The notes beneath the pieces were generated by a model. It was not told where the DNA came from and did no database searches. It was given only the letters and a program-made list of their open reading frames with translations. DNA of 37,043 nt. Origin: Deltaproteobacteria bacterium. Lineage in GTDB: Bacteria; Myxococcota_A; UBA9160; SMWR01. The DNA lies in assembly GCA_002729515.1 (NCBI GenBank), contig PBYF01000119.1:1-37043 (forward strand), written 5' to 3'. Positions within the stretch are counted from its first letter, which is position 1. Each line of letters opens with the position of its first letter. The position numbers were made by a program, and so were the translations under genes. Positions 24,816-32,767 of this stretch are shown one piece after another.

Positions 24816-25298
24816 ATGCGTTCCCATCAGATCTTTGCCTCGATGGGGCCCGAGCAGGCGGTGGATCTGTTTCGCGAGCTCTCGAAAGCGGCTCCGGGAG
24901 TCGCGGCCCAGGCCGTCGCCGCCGCCGCCGTGGCGATGAAGGCGCGCCCCGTCTACCTCAAACGACAACCGGTCGACAAGCGGGCCCTTTCCGTGCGCCG
25001 TGCGCTCTCGCGCGTTGCCTGCGAGCCGATCGCCGCCGAGGTGCTCGCGGTCTACTTCCTGGAGTGTCGAAACGAGCTGCTCGTGGAATGGCTCGACAGC
25101 CTCGGCCTGGAGCACGAGAAGGGCGTGCTCTCTGCGGACGCACCGCCCGAACCGGGAAATGCGGAGCTCACCAAGGCGGTCGACGCCTTCCTCGCTCGCG
25201 ACGACGACCCCGGCCGCCGGCTCTTGTTGGCCGCCTTCGCCGCCCAGCAATCGATCGACTGGCCGGGTCTGGACGCCCGGGTGGAAGCGTCCGCCTGA
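24816..25298 (+). CDS. Small helical protein of unknown function
   Basis: 160 aa, mostly predicted helical, without signal peptide or membrane segment. Notable stretches are EQAVDLFRELSKAAPGVAAQAVAAAAVAMKA-like Ala-rich helices near the N-terminus, LAVYFLECRNELLVEWLDSLGLEHEKG in the middle, and AFLARDDDPGRRLLLAAFAAQQ before the C-terminus. No family is recognised. High third-position GC and a start seven bases before the next gene's ATG (after its stop) support a real gene in an operon with the glycosyltransferase. Confidence 0.65.
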   Translation: MRSHQIFASMGPEQAVDLFRELSKAAPGVAAQAVAAAAVAMKARPVYLKRQPVDKRALSVRRALSRVACEPIAAEVLAVYFLECRNELLVEWLDSLGLEHEKGVLSADAPPEPGNAELTKAVDAFLARDDDPGRRLLLAAFAAQQSIDWPGLDARVEASA

Positions 25299-25305
25299 GC
25301 GGGCC

Positions 25306-26112
25306 ATGAGCGAAAGCCGCCCGGGAGCCACGAGCGCGGGGCACACACCGCTCTCCGCCTGCGTCATCGCCCAGGACGAGGCCGACCGGATCGGGGCGTG
25401 CCTCGAATCGCTGGCATTCTGCGACGAGATCGTCGTGATCGACGCGCACTCGACGGACGCGACGCGCGAGATCGCGTCCGCGTCCGGCGCGCGAGTCATC
25501 GAACGCGACTGGCCGGGCTACATCGCTCAGAAGGACTTCGCCGTCCGCGAAGCGAAACACGACTGGGTGCTCTGCATCGACGCCGACGAGAGAATTTCGG
25601 ACGGATTGCGGGACGAGATCGAGGCGCTCCGCAAACGTGGCTTCCCGGACCGCCCCGGCTGGCGCATGCCGCGACTCTCCAGCTACCTGGGCCGCTGGAT
25701 CCGGCACGGGAGTTGGTACCCGAACCGCCAGCTGCGGCTCTTCGACCGCCGGCGCGGCCATTGGGCCGGCCTCGAACTGCACGAACGCGTTGCGCTCGAC
25801 GCCGCGCCCGGCACGCTGCGCGGCGATCTGCTCCACCACCCCTATCGCGACCTCTCGGACCACCTCGCGAGGATCGATCGCTACTCGACGATCCAGGCCG
25901 ACCTGCTCTTCGAGCGGGGGCGCCGGGCGCACGTATCGGACCTGGTGCTGCGTCCCGCCTGGCGATTCGTGCGCTTCTACCTGCTCGACCGGGGCTTGCT
26001 CGAGGGCTGGCGCGGCTTCGTCCTGGCCTGCATGGCGGCACACTACGTGCGGCTTCGCTGGCTGAAGCTCTGGCTTCTCGCTCGCGAAGACCTGAAGAAA
26101 CCCGCGGCCTGA
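25306..26112 (+). CDS. Family 2 glycosyltransferase (WaaE/KdtX-like)
   Basis: 268 aa. GT-A fold elements are LSACVIAQDEADRIGACLESL, DEIVVIDAHSTDATREIA and the DXD-type CIDADERIS. The FYPNRQLRLF-like WYPNRQLRLFDRR block, LHERV and HHPYRDLSDHLARIDRYST match the WaaE/KdtX group that adds glucose to the inner core of LPS. The C-terminus has an amphipathic, hydrophobic segment for membrane association. It should act at the cytosolic face in envelope polysaccharide synthesis; the exact sugar and acceptor are inferred from the family only. Confidence 0.88.
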   Translation: MSESRPGATSAGHTPLSACVIAQDEADRIGACLESLAFCDEIVVIDAHSTDATREIASASGARVIERDWPGYIAQKDFAVREAKHDWVLCIDADERISDGLRDEIEALRKRGFPDRPGWRMPRLSSYLGRWIRHGSWYPNRQLRLFDRRRGHWAGLELHERVALDAAPGTLRGDLLHHPYRDLSDHLARIDRYSTIQADLLFERGRRAHVSDLVLRPAWRFVRFYLLDRGLLEGWRGFVLACMAAHYVRLRWLKLWLLAREDLKKPAA

Positions 26113-26162
26113 TCGCATTCGAAACGCCCTAGAAGCACAGCGGCGACCCCGGTCTCCCCAGC

Positions 26163-26225
26163 GTCTCCGGGCGGCGACCCCGGGCCATACCGATGCAGGC
26201 CCGCAGACTCGGCATCGCCGGAGAC
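26163..26225. terminator. Nested inverted repeats between convergent genes
   Basis: Outer arms GTCTCCGG (26163-26170) and CCGGAGAC (26218-26225) enclose an inner pair CGGGCC (26181-26186) and GGCCCG (26198-26203). An overlapping alternative pair, CGATGC (26191-26196) and GCATCG (26212-26217), also exists. Placed between two convergent genes, it could act as a bidirectional terminator. There is no U-tract on either strand. Confidence 0.35.
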
Positions 26226-26295
26226 CCCGCCCGACGCGGAGCGGGACCCCGAAAGCGAGATCGCGCCAACGCGCAGCGTCGCCTCTGGCGAGAGT

Positions 26296-27150
26296 CTAGG
26301 AACGGACCGTGATGGCGGCGTTCGAGATGATCTTCGCGTCCCGCTCCTTCGACTTCGCCTCGAAGACAATCTTGTCACCCTCGTTCCAGTACGAGACGAC
26401 GTAGGTCTCACCGGGGAAGGCCACACCGGCGAAACGCGCCTGATACCGGGCCACCTTCGTGACGTCGCCACCGAGCACATCGTCCACGATCGCCTTGCAG
26501 ACGATGCCGTAGGAACACAGACCGTGGGTGATCGGTGTGTCGAAGCCGGCCAGCTTTGCGAACTCCGGATCCGCGTGGAGCGGGTTCTTGTCCCCGGAGA
26601 GCCGGTAGATGAGCGCTTGCTGGGGCAAGCTCGGGCGCTCGACGACGCCGTCGGGCTCCCGCTCGGGTGCGACATTGCCCACCTTGGGACCGGATTCGCC
26701 GCCGAAGCCCCCCTCACCGCGCAGAAAGAGGGAGAAGCGATTGGTGAATAGCGGCTCTCCCGACTCGTCGGCCGAGTCGACCTCGAGCACCACCAGCGCC
26801 GCCTTGCGCTTGTCCCAGATCTCGGCGATCCGGACCTTGTTCGTGAGCGTCGCTTCCGGCGGAATCGGCTGATGCACCACGAGATCCTGCTCACCGTGCA
26901 GCAGCATCGCGAAATCGAACTTCATACCCGGAACTTTCGCGATATTGCCCATGGAACCGAAGGTCGGAATCACGCCAAAGCTCGGCAGCACCTTCAGGTT
27001 CTTCTCGTAGGTGTACTCGAGCTCCTTGGGGTCGGTGGCAGGCTGCCCGGCGCCGACTCCCAGGTGATAGAGGATCACCTGGTCCTTGGTGTAGCTCGTC
27101 TGGCCCTCGCCCAATTCGGCGCCCAGAGCCTGGCTCGGATCGATCGGCAT
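26296..27150 (-). CDS. MaoC-family (R)-specific enoyl-CoA hydratase 2
   Basis: 284 aa with the double-hotdog plan of enoyl-CoA hydratase 2. The N-terminal hotdog (QVILYHLGVGAG, LPSFGVIP, LLHGEQDLVVHQPIPP) binds substrate. The C-terminal hotdog carries the hydratase 2 motif SGDKNPLHADPEFAKLAGF, with catalytic Asp and His, followed by PITHGLCSYG. It matches the hydratase part of eukaryotic multifunctional enzyme 2 (HSD17B4) and converts trans-2-enoyl-CoA to (3R)-hydroxyacyl-CoA. It starts three bases after the dehydrogenase gene's stop, so the two steps are co-expressed. Confidence 0.93.
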   Translation of the reverse strand: MPIDPSQALGAELGEGQTSYTKDQVILYHLGVGAGQPATDPKELEYTYEKNLKVLPSFGVIPTFGSMGNIAKVPGMKFDFAMLLHGEQDLVVHQPIPPEATLTNKVRIAEIWDKRKAALVVLEVDSADESGEPLFTNRFSLFLRGEGGFGGESGPKVGNVAPEREPDGVVERPSLPQQALIYRLSGDKNPLHADPEFAKLAGFDTPITHGLCSYGIVCKAIVDDVLGGDVTKVARYQARFAGVAFPGETYVVSYWNEGDKIVFEAKSKERDAKIISNAAITVRS

Positions 27151-27153
27151 GCT

Positions 27154-28065
27154 CTACCCCCGCGCCTTCAGCGCTTCCATCACCGCCTGCATCTCGCCGG
27201 CGATGCTGTCCGGAATCGTGAAGCCGTCGGTGGCGCGAATCTCATCGAGGTTCGCCGCGATGTCCTCGGGTGACGGCGGTACCGCGTCAGGCGTGGTCCA
27301 GCCCGGCGCCATACCGAGGAAGACCCGCGCATAGCGTCCGGCACCCACGTCGAAGATCTCGTGGGTCACGTCACATTGTTCGGACACCAGGTAGGCCACC
27401 AGCGGCGTCACGTATTCGGCATCCAGGTGCTCGGCCATGGCGCCGAGAAGCTGCTCCGTGAGCCGCGTCTTCGCGATCGGTGCAATCGCATTGCACTTGA
27501 TGTTGTTCTTCGCGCCTTCCACGGAGAGAACGTTCGACAGGCCCACCAAGCCCATCTTCGCAGCGCCGTAGTTGGTCTGTCCAAAGTTCCCGAAGATCCC
27601 GGCGCCAGACGCCGTGAACAGAAAGCGCCCGTAGTTGTGCTCCTTCATCACGCGGAAGGCAGGCTGGCTGACGAAGAACGCGCCTTTGAGGTGCACGTCG
27701 ATGACGGCTTCGAGATTCTCGGGCTCGAGCTTCACAAAGGACTTGTCGCGCAGGATGCCGGCGTTGTTGATGACGATGTCGACCTTCTCGAAATTGTCGA
27801 GTGCGGTCTGGATGATCGCCTCACCCCCTTCGGGGGTGGCAACGCTGTCGTAGTTGGCCACGGCCTTGCCGCCGGCCTCCTCGATCTCCTTCACAGTCTC
27901 GTCGGCCATGCTGCTGCTGCCGCCGGTGCCGTCGGCGGCACCCCCGAGGTCATTGACCACCACACTGCCACCGCGCGCCGCGATCAGCTTGGCGTAGGTC
28001 TTGCCGAGGCCGCCGCCGGCACCGGTGATGACGGCAACGCGGCCGTCGAAACGAATCTCACTCAT
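27154..28065 (-). CDS. (3R)-hydroxyacyl-CoA dehydrogenase, MFE-2/HSD17B4-type SDR
   Basis: 303-aa SDR that follows the dehydrogenase domain of peroxisomal multifunctional enzyme 2: RFDGRVAVITGAGGGLGKTY, VVVNDLGG, GGKAVANYDSV, NNAGILRDKSFVKL, GRFLFTASGAGIFGNFGQ and the active-site NYGAAK. The C-terminal part (VTPLVAYLVSEQC, IFDVGAGRYARV) is also as in MFE-2. It oxidises (3R)-hydroxyacyl-CoA to 3-ketoacyl-CoA with NAD. The ATG at 28065 has a GGAGAG ribosome-binding site. First gene of a two-gene operon divergent from the DedA-like gene. Confidence 0.92.
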   Translation of the reverse strand: MSEIRFDGRVAVITGAGGGLGKTYAKLIAARGGSVVVNDLGGAADGTGGSSSMADETVKEIEEAGGKAVANYDSVATPEGGEAIIQTALDNFEKVDIVINNAGILRDKSFVKLEPENLEAVIDVHLKGAFFVSQPAFRVMKEHNYGRFLFTASGAGIFGNFGQTNYGAAKMGLVGLSNVLSVEGAKNNIKCNAIAPIAKTRLTEQLLGAMAEHLDAEYVTPLVAYLVSEQCDVTHEIFDVGAGRYARVFLGMAPGWTTPDAVPPSPEDIAANLDEIRATDGFTIPDSIAGEMQAVMEALKARG

Positions 28066-28280
28066 GATCTCTCCTCGTCTCTCGTCGCATTCGGAAAGCC
28101 CGCAGCCGTGGTGCGAGCCGGAGCAGTCTAACCGATCCCAGACAGCAGGGGGCGGGGCCGGGAAACGCCGGGCCGGGTACTCTCGCGCCCGAGCGACGGC
28201 GGTGCCGGCTCGATTCGCGGCGCGAGACCGTCCGCGGACCCCTGGGACGCGGCTGCGTCGCAATCACCGCGGAGAAAGCG

Positions 28281-29006
28281 ATGAGCGAACAGAGTCCTCC
28301 GGCCGGCTTTCCCTGGCGCAACGTCGCCATCGCCTGCGTGGTCCTGGCCGGACTGTTGCTCCTCGGCAGGGCGGGCGGCGACCGCATCCCCGAGTTCGCC
28401 GCCTGGGTCGAGAGGCTCGGCCCGTGGGGACCTGCGGTTTTCATTGTGGGTTATGCGGCGGCGGTGGTGGTCTTCGTGCCCGCCTCCCTGCTGACCCTGG
28501 CGGCCGGCGCCATCTTTGGGCTCGTCGAAGGAACGCTCTACGTCTTCGTCGCAGCCGTGCTCGGATCGTGCCTTGCGTTCCTCGTGGGCCGACACGCCGC
28601 ACGAACTGCCGTCGCGCGGCGCATTGCGGGCAATCCCCGTTTCGCCGCGATCGATCGCGCGACGGGAAAGCGGGGCCGCTGGATCGTCTTCCTGCTGCGG
28701 CTCTCGGTGGCGATCCCGTTCAACCTGCTCAACTACGCACTCGGGCTCACGAGCGTCCGCTTCATCGACTACACCGCGGCATCCGTGGGAATGCTCCCCG
28801 GAACCGTGCTCTACGTCTACCTGGGCAAGGTGGCCGGGGACGTAGCCACCGCGGCAAGCGGTGCGTCGATGGCCCGCGGTCCGGCCCAGACCGCGCTGCT
28901 CGTGGTCGGCCTGATGGCGACCGTCGCCGTCACCGTCTACATCACCCGGATCGCACGACGGGCTCTGGCCGAAGCCACCGCCGACACGAATACCGCAGAG
29001 CCGTGA
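28281..29006 (+). CDS. TVP38/TMEM64 (SNARE-associated, DedA superfamily) membrane protein
   Basis: 241 aa with five to six membrane segments. The DedA/VTT-domain core is visible: VVVFVPASLLTLAAGAIFG, the cytoplasmic AFLVGRHAAR, and LLRLSVAIPFNLLNYALGLTSVRFIDY. The re-entrant hairpins and conserved Gly/Pro/Arg suggest a lipid scramblase-like or transporter fold; no substrate is known for this subgroup. GGAGAAAG lies just before the ATG. The flavoprotein gene starts 28 bp downstream; this pair recurs in many bacteria, to my recollection. Confidence 0.9.
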   Translation: MSEQSPPAGFPWRNVAIACVVLAGLLLLGRAGGDRIPEFAAWVERLGPWGPAVFIVGYAAAVVVFVPASLLTLAAGAIFGLVEGTLYVFVAAVLGSCLAFLVGRHAARTAVARRIAGNPRFAAIDRATGKRGRWIVFLLRLSVAIPFNLLNYALGLTSVRFIDYTAASVGMLPGTVLYVYLGKVAGDVATAASGASMARGPAQTALLVVGLMATVAVTVYITRIARRALAEATADTNTAEP

Positions 29007-29034
29007 AAGACCGGCCGGAACCCGCGGAGAAGCC

Positions 29035-30564
29035 ATGAACGACTGGCCCGAACTCACACCGCTCGACGAACACAACCGTACCCTGTCCGGGAACGTGGCT
29101 CCCAAAGACTGGGTGAACCCCGAACCCTCCGGCCGCTACAACCTCGTGGTGATCGGTGCCGGCTCGGCCGGCCTCATCACTTCGGCAATCGCCGCTGGGC
29201 TCGGCGCAAAGGTCGCGCTGGTCGAAGGCCACCACCTCGGAGGCGACTGTCTCAACGTGGGCTGCATCCCATCGAAGGGCGTGATCCGCGCGTCGCGAAT
29301 GGTGGCCGAAGCGCGCCGGGCCGCGAACGAACTGGGGCTGCCGCTGGCCGACGACGCGGCGCCCGACTTCGGACGCGTAATGCAGCGGATGCGCCGCATC
29401 CGTGCCCAGATCAGCTCCGAGGACTCGGCGACCCGCTATCGGGACGAACTGGGCGTCGATGTCTACTTGGGACAGGCCCGGTTTCGAGACTCCGGCACGC
29501 TGGAGGTCGGCGGCCGGAAGCTCCACTTCAAGCGCGCCGTCATCGCGACCGGTGCGCGTGCGGCCCGGCCGCAGATCCCCGGCCTCGACGAGACCGGCTA
29601 CCGAACCAATGAGAGCATCTTCAATCTCACCGAAAAACCGCGGCGCCTCGGCGTGATCGGAGCGGGACCGATCGGGTGCGAACTGGCCCAGGCCTTCCGT
29701 CGTCTCGGATGCGAGGTGGCGCTCCTCCACGCCGACCGGCACATCCTGCCGCGCGAAGACGCCGACGCGGCAGCGGTCCTCTCGCAGCGCTTTGCGGCGG
29801 AAGGAGTGCGGGTGGTCGATGCCTGCGAGATCCGGGCGACCGAGCGTCGGCCCGACGGGCGGGCGATTCGCTTCCGTCACCCCGACGGGCTCGAGGAAGA
29901 TCTCGTCGTTGACGAGATTCTCGTCGCCGTGGGCCGCGCGCCCAACGTTGCCGGGCTCGGCCTCGAAGCGGCCGGTGTGACGTTCGACACGCGGCGCGGT
30001 GTGCATGTGGACGATCATCTGCGGACCGCGAACCGCCGCATCTTTGCGGCGGGTGACGTCTGTATGAACTGGAAGTTCACCCACGCGGCCGACACCGCGG
30101 CAAAAATCGTGGTGCGAAACGCGCTCTTCTTTCCCATTGCGAAGCTCTCCAGCCAGGTCATGCCCTGGTGCACCTACACCGACCCCGAAATTGCACATGT
30201 CGGACTCTACGCGCACGAGGCGCACGAACGCGGCATCGAGGTGGACACCTTCCAGGTCCCCCTCGCGGAGGTGAATCGCGCGGTGACCGACGGAGAAGAC
30301 GAGGGTTTCGTGAAGATCCACACCGAGCGGGGCAAGGACCGGATCAGGGGCGCCACGATCGTGGCCAGCCACGCCGGGGAGATGCTCAGTGAGCTGACCC
30401 TGGCAATGGTGCACGGCGTGGGACTGGACAAGCTCTTCGACGTGATCCACCCCTACCCGACCCAGGCCGAGGGCATCAAGCGCGCCGCGGGCGCCCGGCT
30501 GCGGACGCGTCTCACGCCGCTGGCCGCAGGGGCACTGCGGCGTTGGCTGGCAATTCGCCGCTAG
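29035..30564 (+). CDS. Class I flavoprotein disulfide reductase (mercuric reductase/lipoamide dehydrogenase-like)
   Basis: 509 aa. The FAD motif VVIGAGSAG (about 37-45) is followed by the redox-active GGDCLNVGCIPSK. The NAD(P) motif is GVIGAGPIGCE, and the FAD-ribityl segment is RIFAAGDVC. The dimerisation domain ends with HPYPTQAE carrying the active-site His and Glu. It resembles MerA-like reductases but has neither the N-terminal heavy-metal domain nor the C-terminal Cys pair needed for Hg(II), so mercury reduction is unlikely. An N-terminal extension of about 35 residues precedes the FAD fold. It is co-oriented with the TVP38-like gene. Its TAG shares CTAG with the convergent anti-sigma gene. 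Confidence 0.9.
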   Translation: MNDWPELTPLDEHNRTLSGNVAPKDWVNPEPSGRYNLVVIGAGSAGLITSAIAAGLGAKVALVEGHHLGGDCLNVGCIPSKGVIRASRMVAEARRAANELGLPLADDAAPDFGRVMQRMRRIRAQISSEDSATRYRDELGVDVYLGQARFRDSGTLEVGGRKLHFKRAVIATGARAARPQIPGLDETGYRTNESIFNLTEKPRRLGVIGAGPIGCELAQAFRRLGCEVALLHADRHILPREDADAAAVLSQRFAAEGVRVVDACEIRATERRPDGRAIRFRHPDGLEEDLVVDEILVAVGRAPNVAGLGLEAAGVTFDTRRGVHVDDHLRTANRRIFAAGDVCMNWKFTHAADTAAKIVVRNALFFPIAKLSSQVMPWCTYTDPEIAHVGLYAHEAHERGIEVDTFQVPLAEVNRAVTDGEDEGFVKIHTERGKDRIRGATIVASHAGEMLSELTLAMVHGVGLDKLFDVIHPYPTQAEGIKRAAGARLRTRLTPLAAGALRRWLAIRR

Positions 30565-30806
30565 CTCTCAGCGCGCCGGGCGTCGAGGATGGCGCGAATC
30601 AGATCATCGGGGACGTCGTCCGGTGCCGGTCCGTCCGGATCGGTGCAGACCTCGCGCCCGAGCCGAACCGTCTCCCGGTACGTGTCCAGGTATGTGACAC
30701 AGCCGGGGCAGTGGGCCAGGTGTTCGTCGAATGCCGCGCGCTGTGCGGCGGGCAGCTCCCCGTCGAGATAGGCCATCAGGAAGTCCACGAACTCGCGGCA
30801 GTTCAT
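30561..30806 (-). CDS. Soluble zinc-finger anti-sigma factor (ZAS/zf-HC2)
   Basis: 81 aa with the zinc-binding anti-sigma motif His29-x3-Cys33-x2-Cys36 (HLAHCPGC) and an N-terminal Cys3 (MNCREF) as fourth ligand. The helix FVDFLMAYLDGELP fits the anti-sigma domain. There is no transmembrane segment, so it is a cytoplasmic sensor of the RsrA/ChrR kind rather than a membrane-bound one; redox sensing is an inference. Its ATG overlaps the sigma factor's TGA by four bases, the usual sigma/anti-sigma coupling. Confidence 0.9.
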   Translation of the reverse strand: MNCREFVDFLMAYLDGELPAAQRAAFDEHLAHCPGCVTYLDTYRETVRLGREVCTDPDGPAPDDVPDDLIRAILDARRAES

Positions 30807-31420
30807 CCGGTGCTCCGTTTCAGGTGCGGTTCGAGAAGCTTTCGCAGGGCCATGCGCGCCCGGTGAAGCCGGGTCTTTACCGCGCCCCGGCTGACATCCA
30901 GCGCCCCGGCAGTCTCCTCCGTGTCGTATTCTTCGACGTCGCGGAGGAGCAGCACGTTTCGGTGTCCCTCGGGCAGCTCGTGAACCTTCGACAGGACGAG
31001 TTCCCGAATCTCGGCGCGGGAAACGCGGTCCTCGGGGGGCTTTTCCCACTCCGACGCCGGCTCGGCCAGGTGCCCGTTCTCCAGAAACCCGGGCAGCAGC
31101 TCCTCGATCGCCTGTTCGGGCCTGCGCCGGCGGGTGCGGAGCTTCAGCAACGCCGCGTTGACCACGATCCGATGCAGCCAAGTCGAGAGCTGCGCATTGC
31201 CCTCGAAGCGGTCGATGGCGCGAAAAGCGTTCAGAAACGCGTCCTGCACCGCGTCGCGGGCGTCGTCTTCGCTGCGCAGGAAGCGCCGGGCGACGGCCAG
31301 CATGCGGCCGCCGCGGGTGCGCACCAATTCCTCGTAGGCGGCCTCATCTCCGACCTTCAGAGCGGCGATGAACGCGGTCTCGTCCCCGAGGGCTCGACCG
31401 GCGTTCCGAGGTATCGTCAT
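30803..31420 (-). CDS. ECF sigma factor (RpoE-like)
   Basis: 205 aa with region sigma2 (RRFLRSEDDARDAVQDAFLNAFRAIDRFEGNAQLSTWLHRIVVNAALLKLR; -10 recognition) and region sigma4 (VHELPEGHRNVLLLRDVEEYDTEETAGALDVSRGAVKTRLHRARMALRKLL; -35 recognition), joined by a linker of about 50 residues and without sigma1 or sigma3. The HTH VSRGAVKTRLHRAR is intact. It is coupled to its anti-sigma factor. The ATG lies 31 bp from the divergent TerB-like gene, leaving room for overlapping promoters only. Confidence 0.95.
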   Translation of the reverse strand: MTIPRNAGRALGDETAFIAALKVGDEAAYEELVRTRGGRMLAVARRFLRSEDDARDAVQDAFLNAFRAIDRFEGNAQLSTWLHRIVVNAALLKLRTRRRRPEQAIEELLPGFLENGHLAEPASEWEKPPEDRVSRAEIRELVLSKVHELPEGHRNVLLLRDVEEYDTEETAGALDVSRGAVKTRLHRARMALRKLLEPHLKRSTG

Positions 31421-31451
31421 CGGCGCACCGTATCACAGGGGAAATCGCGCA

Positions 31452-31991
31452 ATGTCCCTGCTCAAATTCCTTGGCCTCTCCGGCGATGTCGACGCTTCAC
31501 GCGACGCTCGGGGCGAGACGGACACCGTTCGGCGCATCGTCACCCAACTCGAGCGCCTGCCCGCGGAGCAGGCGAAACACCTGGCGACCTTCGCTTACGT
31601 GCTGGCGCGGGTGGCGCATGCAGATTTCGAGATCGACGAGTCGGAGATCCACGAGATGGAGCGCATCGTGCGCGAGCTCGCCCACCTGAGCGAGTCCGAA
31701 GCGGTGCTCGTGGTACAGATCGCTAAGTCGCAGGCACAGCATCTCGGTGGCACCGAGAACTACATCGTGACGCGCACGTTCCGGCGCAATGCCACCCGGG
31801 AGCAACGGGCCCAATTGCTCGAGTGCCTCTACGCCGTGGCAGCGGCTGACGGCACGATTTCGGGAGCCGAATCGAACGAGATCCTGAATATCGCAGAAGA
31901 GCTCGGGTTCACACGCCCCGAAGCCATCGCAGTGCGGGCGGCCTTTCGAGAGCACCTCTCCGAGTTCCAGAAGGGGCCGGAGAAAGACTGA
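31452..31991 (+). CDS. TerB-like (tellurite-resistance/DjlA N-terminal type) protein
   Basis: 179 aa. The all-helical TerB domain has two acidic metal-binding-type loops, VAHADFEIDESEIHEMERI and VAAADGTISGAESNEILNI, the internal repeat typical of TerB. Family members bind calcium or similar ions and sit near the membrane in stress responses; no other ter gene is present, so tellurite resistance should not be assumed. The ATG follows AGGGGAA. It diverges from the ECF sigma factor across 31 bp and may belong to its regulon. Confidence 0.85.
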   Translation: MSLLKFLGLSGDVDASRDARGETDTVRRIVTQLERLPAEQAKHLATFAYVLARVAHADFEIDESEIHEMERIVRELAHLSESEAVLVVQIAKSQAQHLGGTENYIVTRTFRRNATREQRAQLLECLYAVAAADGTISGAESNEILNIAEELGFTRPEAIAVRAAFREHLSEFQKGPEKD

Positions 31992-32004
31992 ACGCGGGAA
32001 CCGG

Positions 32005-32739
32005 CTAGCGTCGAACCAACAACAGTGTCGTCGGGTCGAGGGCCACGTGCAGTGCCTCGAGGTCCGGATTGTCGTGATCCTTGAGCGCGCGCAGGGCCAC
32101 GCAGTCGCCCGCGGGCTCCAGAGCCAGGATCACGCTAGCGGTATCGCCAAAGCGGATGATCCACGGCGGAATCACCCTGGGCGCCTCGTCGCGTGAGGCC
32201 GCGGAGACCCACACCTCGGCGGCGAGTTCACCAGCGAGGGCCTTGAGGTCTTCGAACTCGTCGCGGTCCAGCACCTCGCAGTCGAGCCCTTCGAGCACGA
32301 TCACCGACGGGCGGCCCCCGGCCTCGCTCTCGACCTTCACGGCGTCGCGCAGCTTCGAGGCGCTGAAATACTGGGGAGAGTAGACGCGAATACTGCGCTG
32401 CCGGTCGATCTCGGCGTGCACCACCGCCTCTTCTTCGAGGTGTGTCGTCGACACCAGATCCTCGAATACCGTGTCGTAATGACTCCGCACGTGCGCAACG
32501 CTGTGATTGAGACAGACGTGCAGAACCTTCCCGCCGCGCAGCAACTCGTCCAGAGCAACCGCCACCAGGAACGCCGTTTTTCCGACCCCGTGCCCCGCCA
32601 GGACGACCCCGACGTTCCCGGGACCGAGCCCCCCGTGGAGGCCCTTCTCCAGCAGCCGCAACGGACTGCGAGCATTCGCGAATCGGCGATTCAATCGATC
32701 CTCCCCTGGCTCGATGGTCCCTGCCCGCCGGGGGTCCAC
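32005..32739 (-). CDS. RecA/DnaB-fold P-loop ATPase of unknown role
   Basis: 244 aa. The Walker A motif GHGVGKT (about 49-55) comes right after VGVVLAG, followed by a RecA-type second strand (GGKVLHVCLNHSVAHVRSHYDTVF). The Walker B-like strand reads SVIVLEGLD, with Glu in the usual Asp place. The C-terminal part (FGDTASVILALEPAGDCVALRALKDHDN) resembles the DnaB/KaiC core end, but there are no DNA-binding loops or second domain. The GTG start lies 28 bp after fusA on the same strand, so it is probably in that transcript. Function unknown; a regulatory ATPase is one possibility. Confidence 0.7.
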   Translation of the reverse strand: MDPRRAGTIEPGEDRLNRRFANARSPLRLLEKGLHGGLGPGNVGVVLAGHGVGKTAFLVAVALDELLRGGKVLHVCLNHSVAHVRSHYDTVFEDLVSTTHLEEEAVVHAEIDRQRSIRVYSPQYFSASKLRDAVKVESEAGGRPSVIVLEGLDCEVLDRDEFEDLKALAGELAAEVWVSAASRDEAPRVIPPWIIRFGDTASVILALEPAGDCVALRALKDHDNPDLEALHVALDPTTLLLVRR

Positions 32740-32767
32740 CGGGCGGACCCTCGGAAACCGGCACAGC

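Noticed and set aside
29035..30564. Annotation as mercuric reductase (merA)
   Set aside because: The C-terminal Cys pair and heavy-metal-associated domain are missing and no other mer gene is present.
31452..31991. Tellurite resistance locus
   Set aside because: Only a TerB-like domain is present, without terC, terD or terZ.
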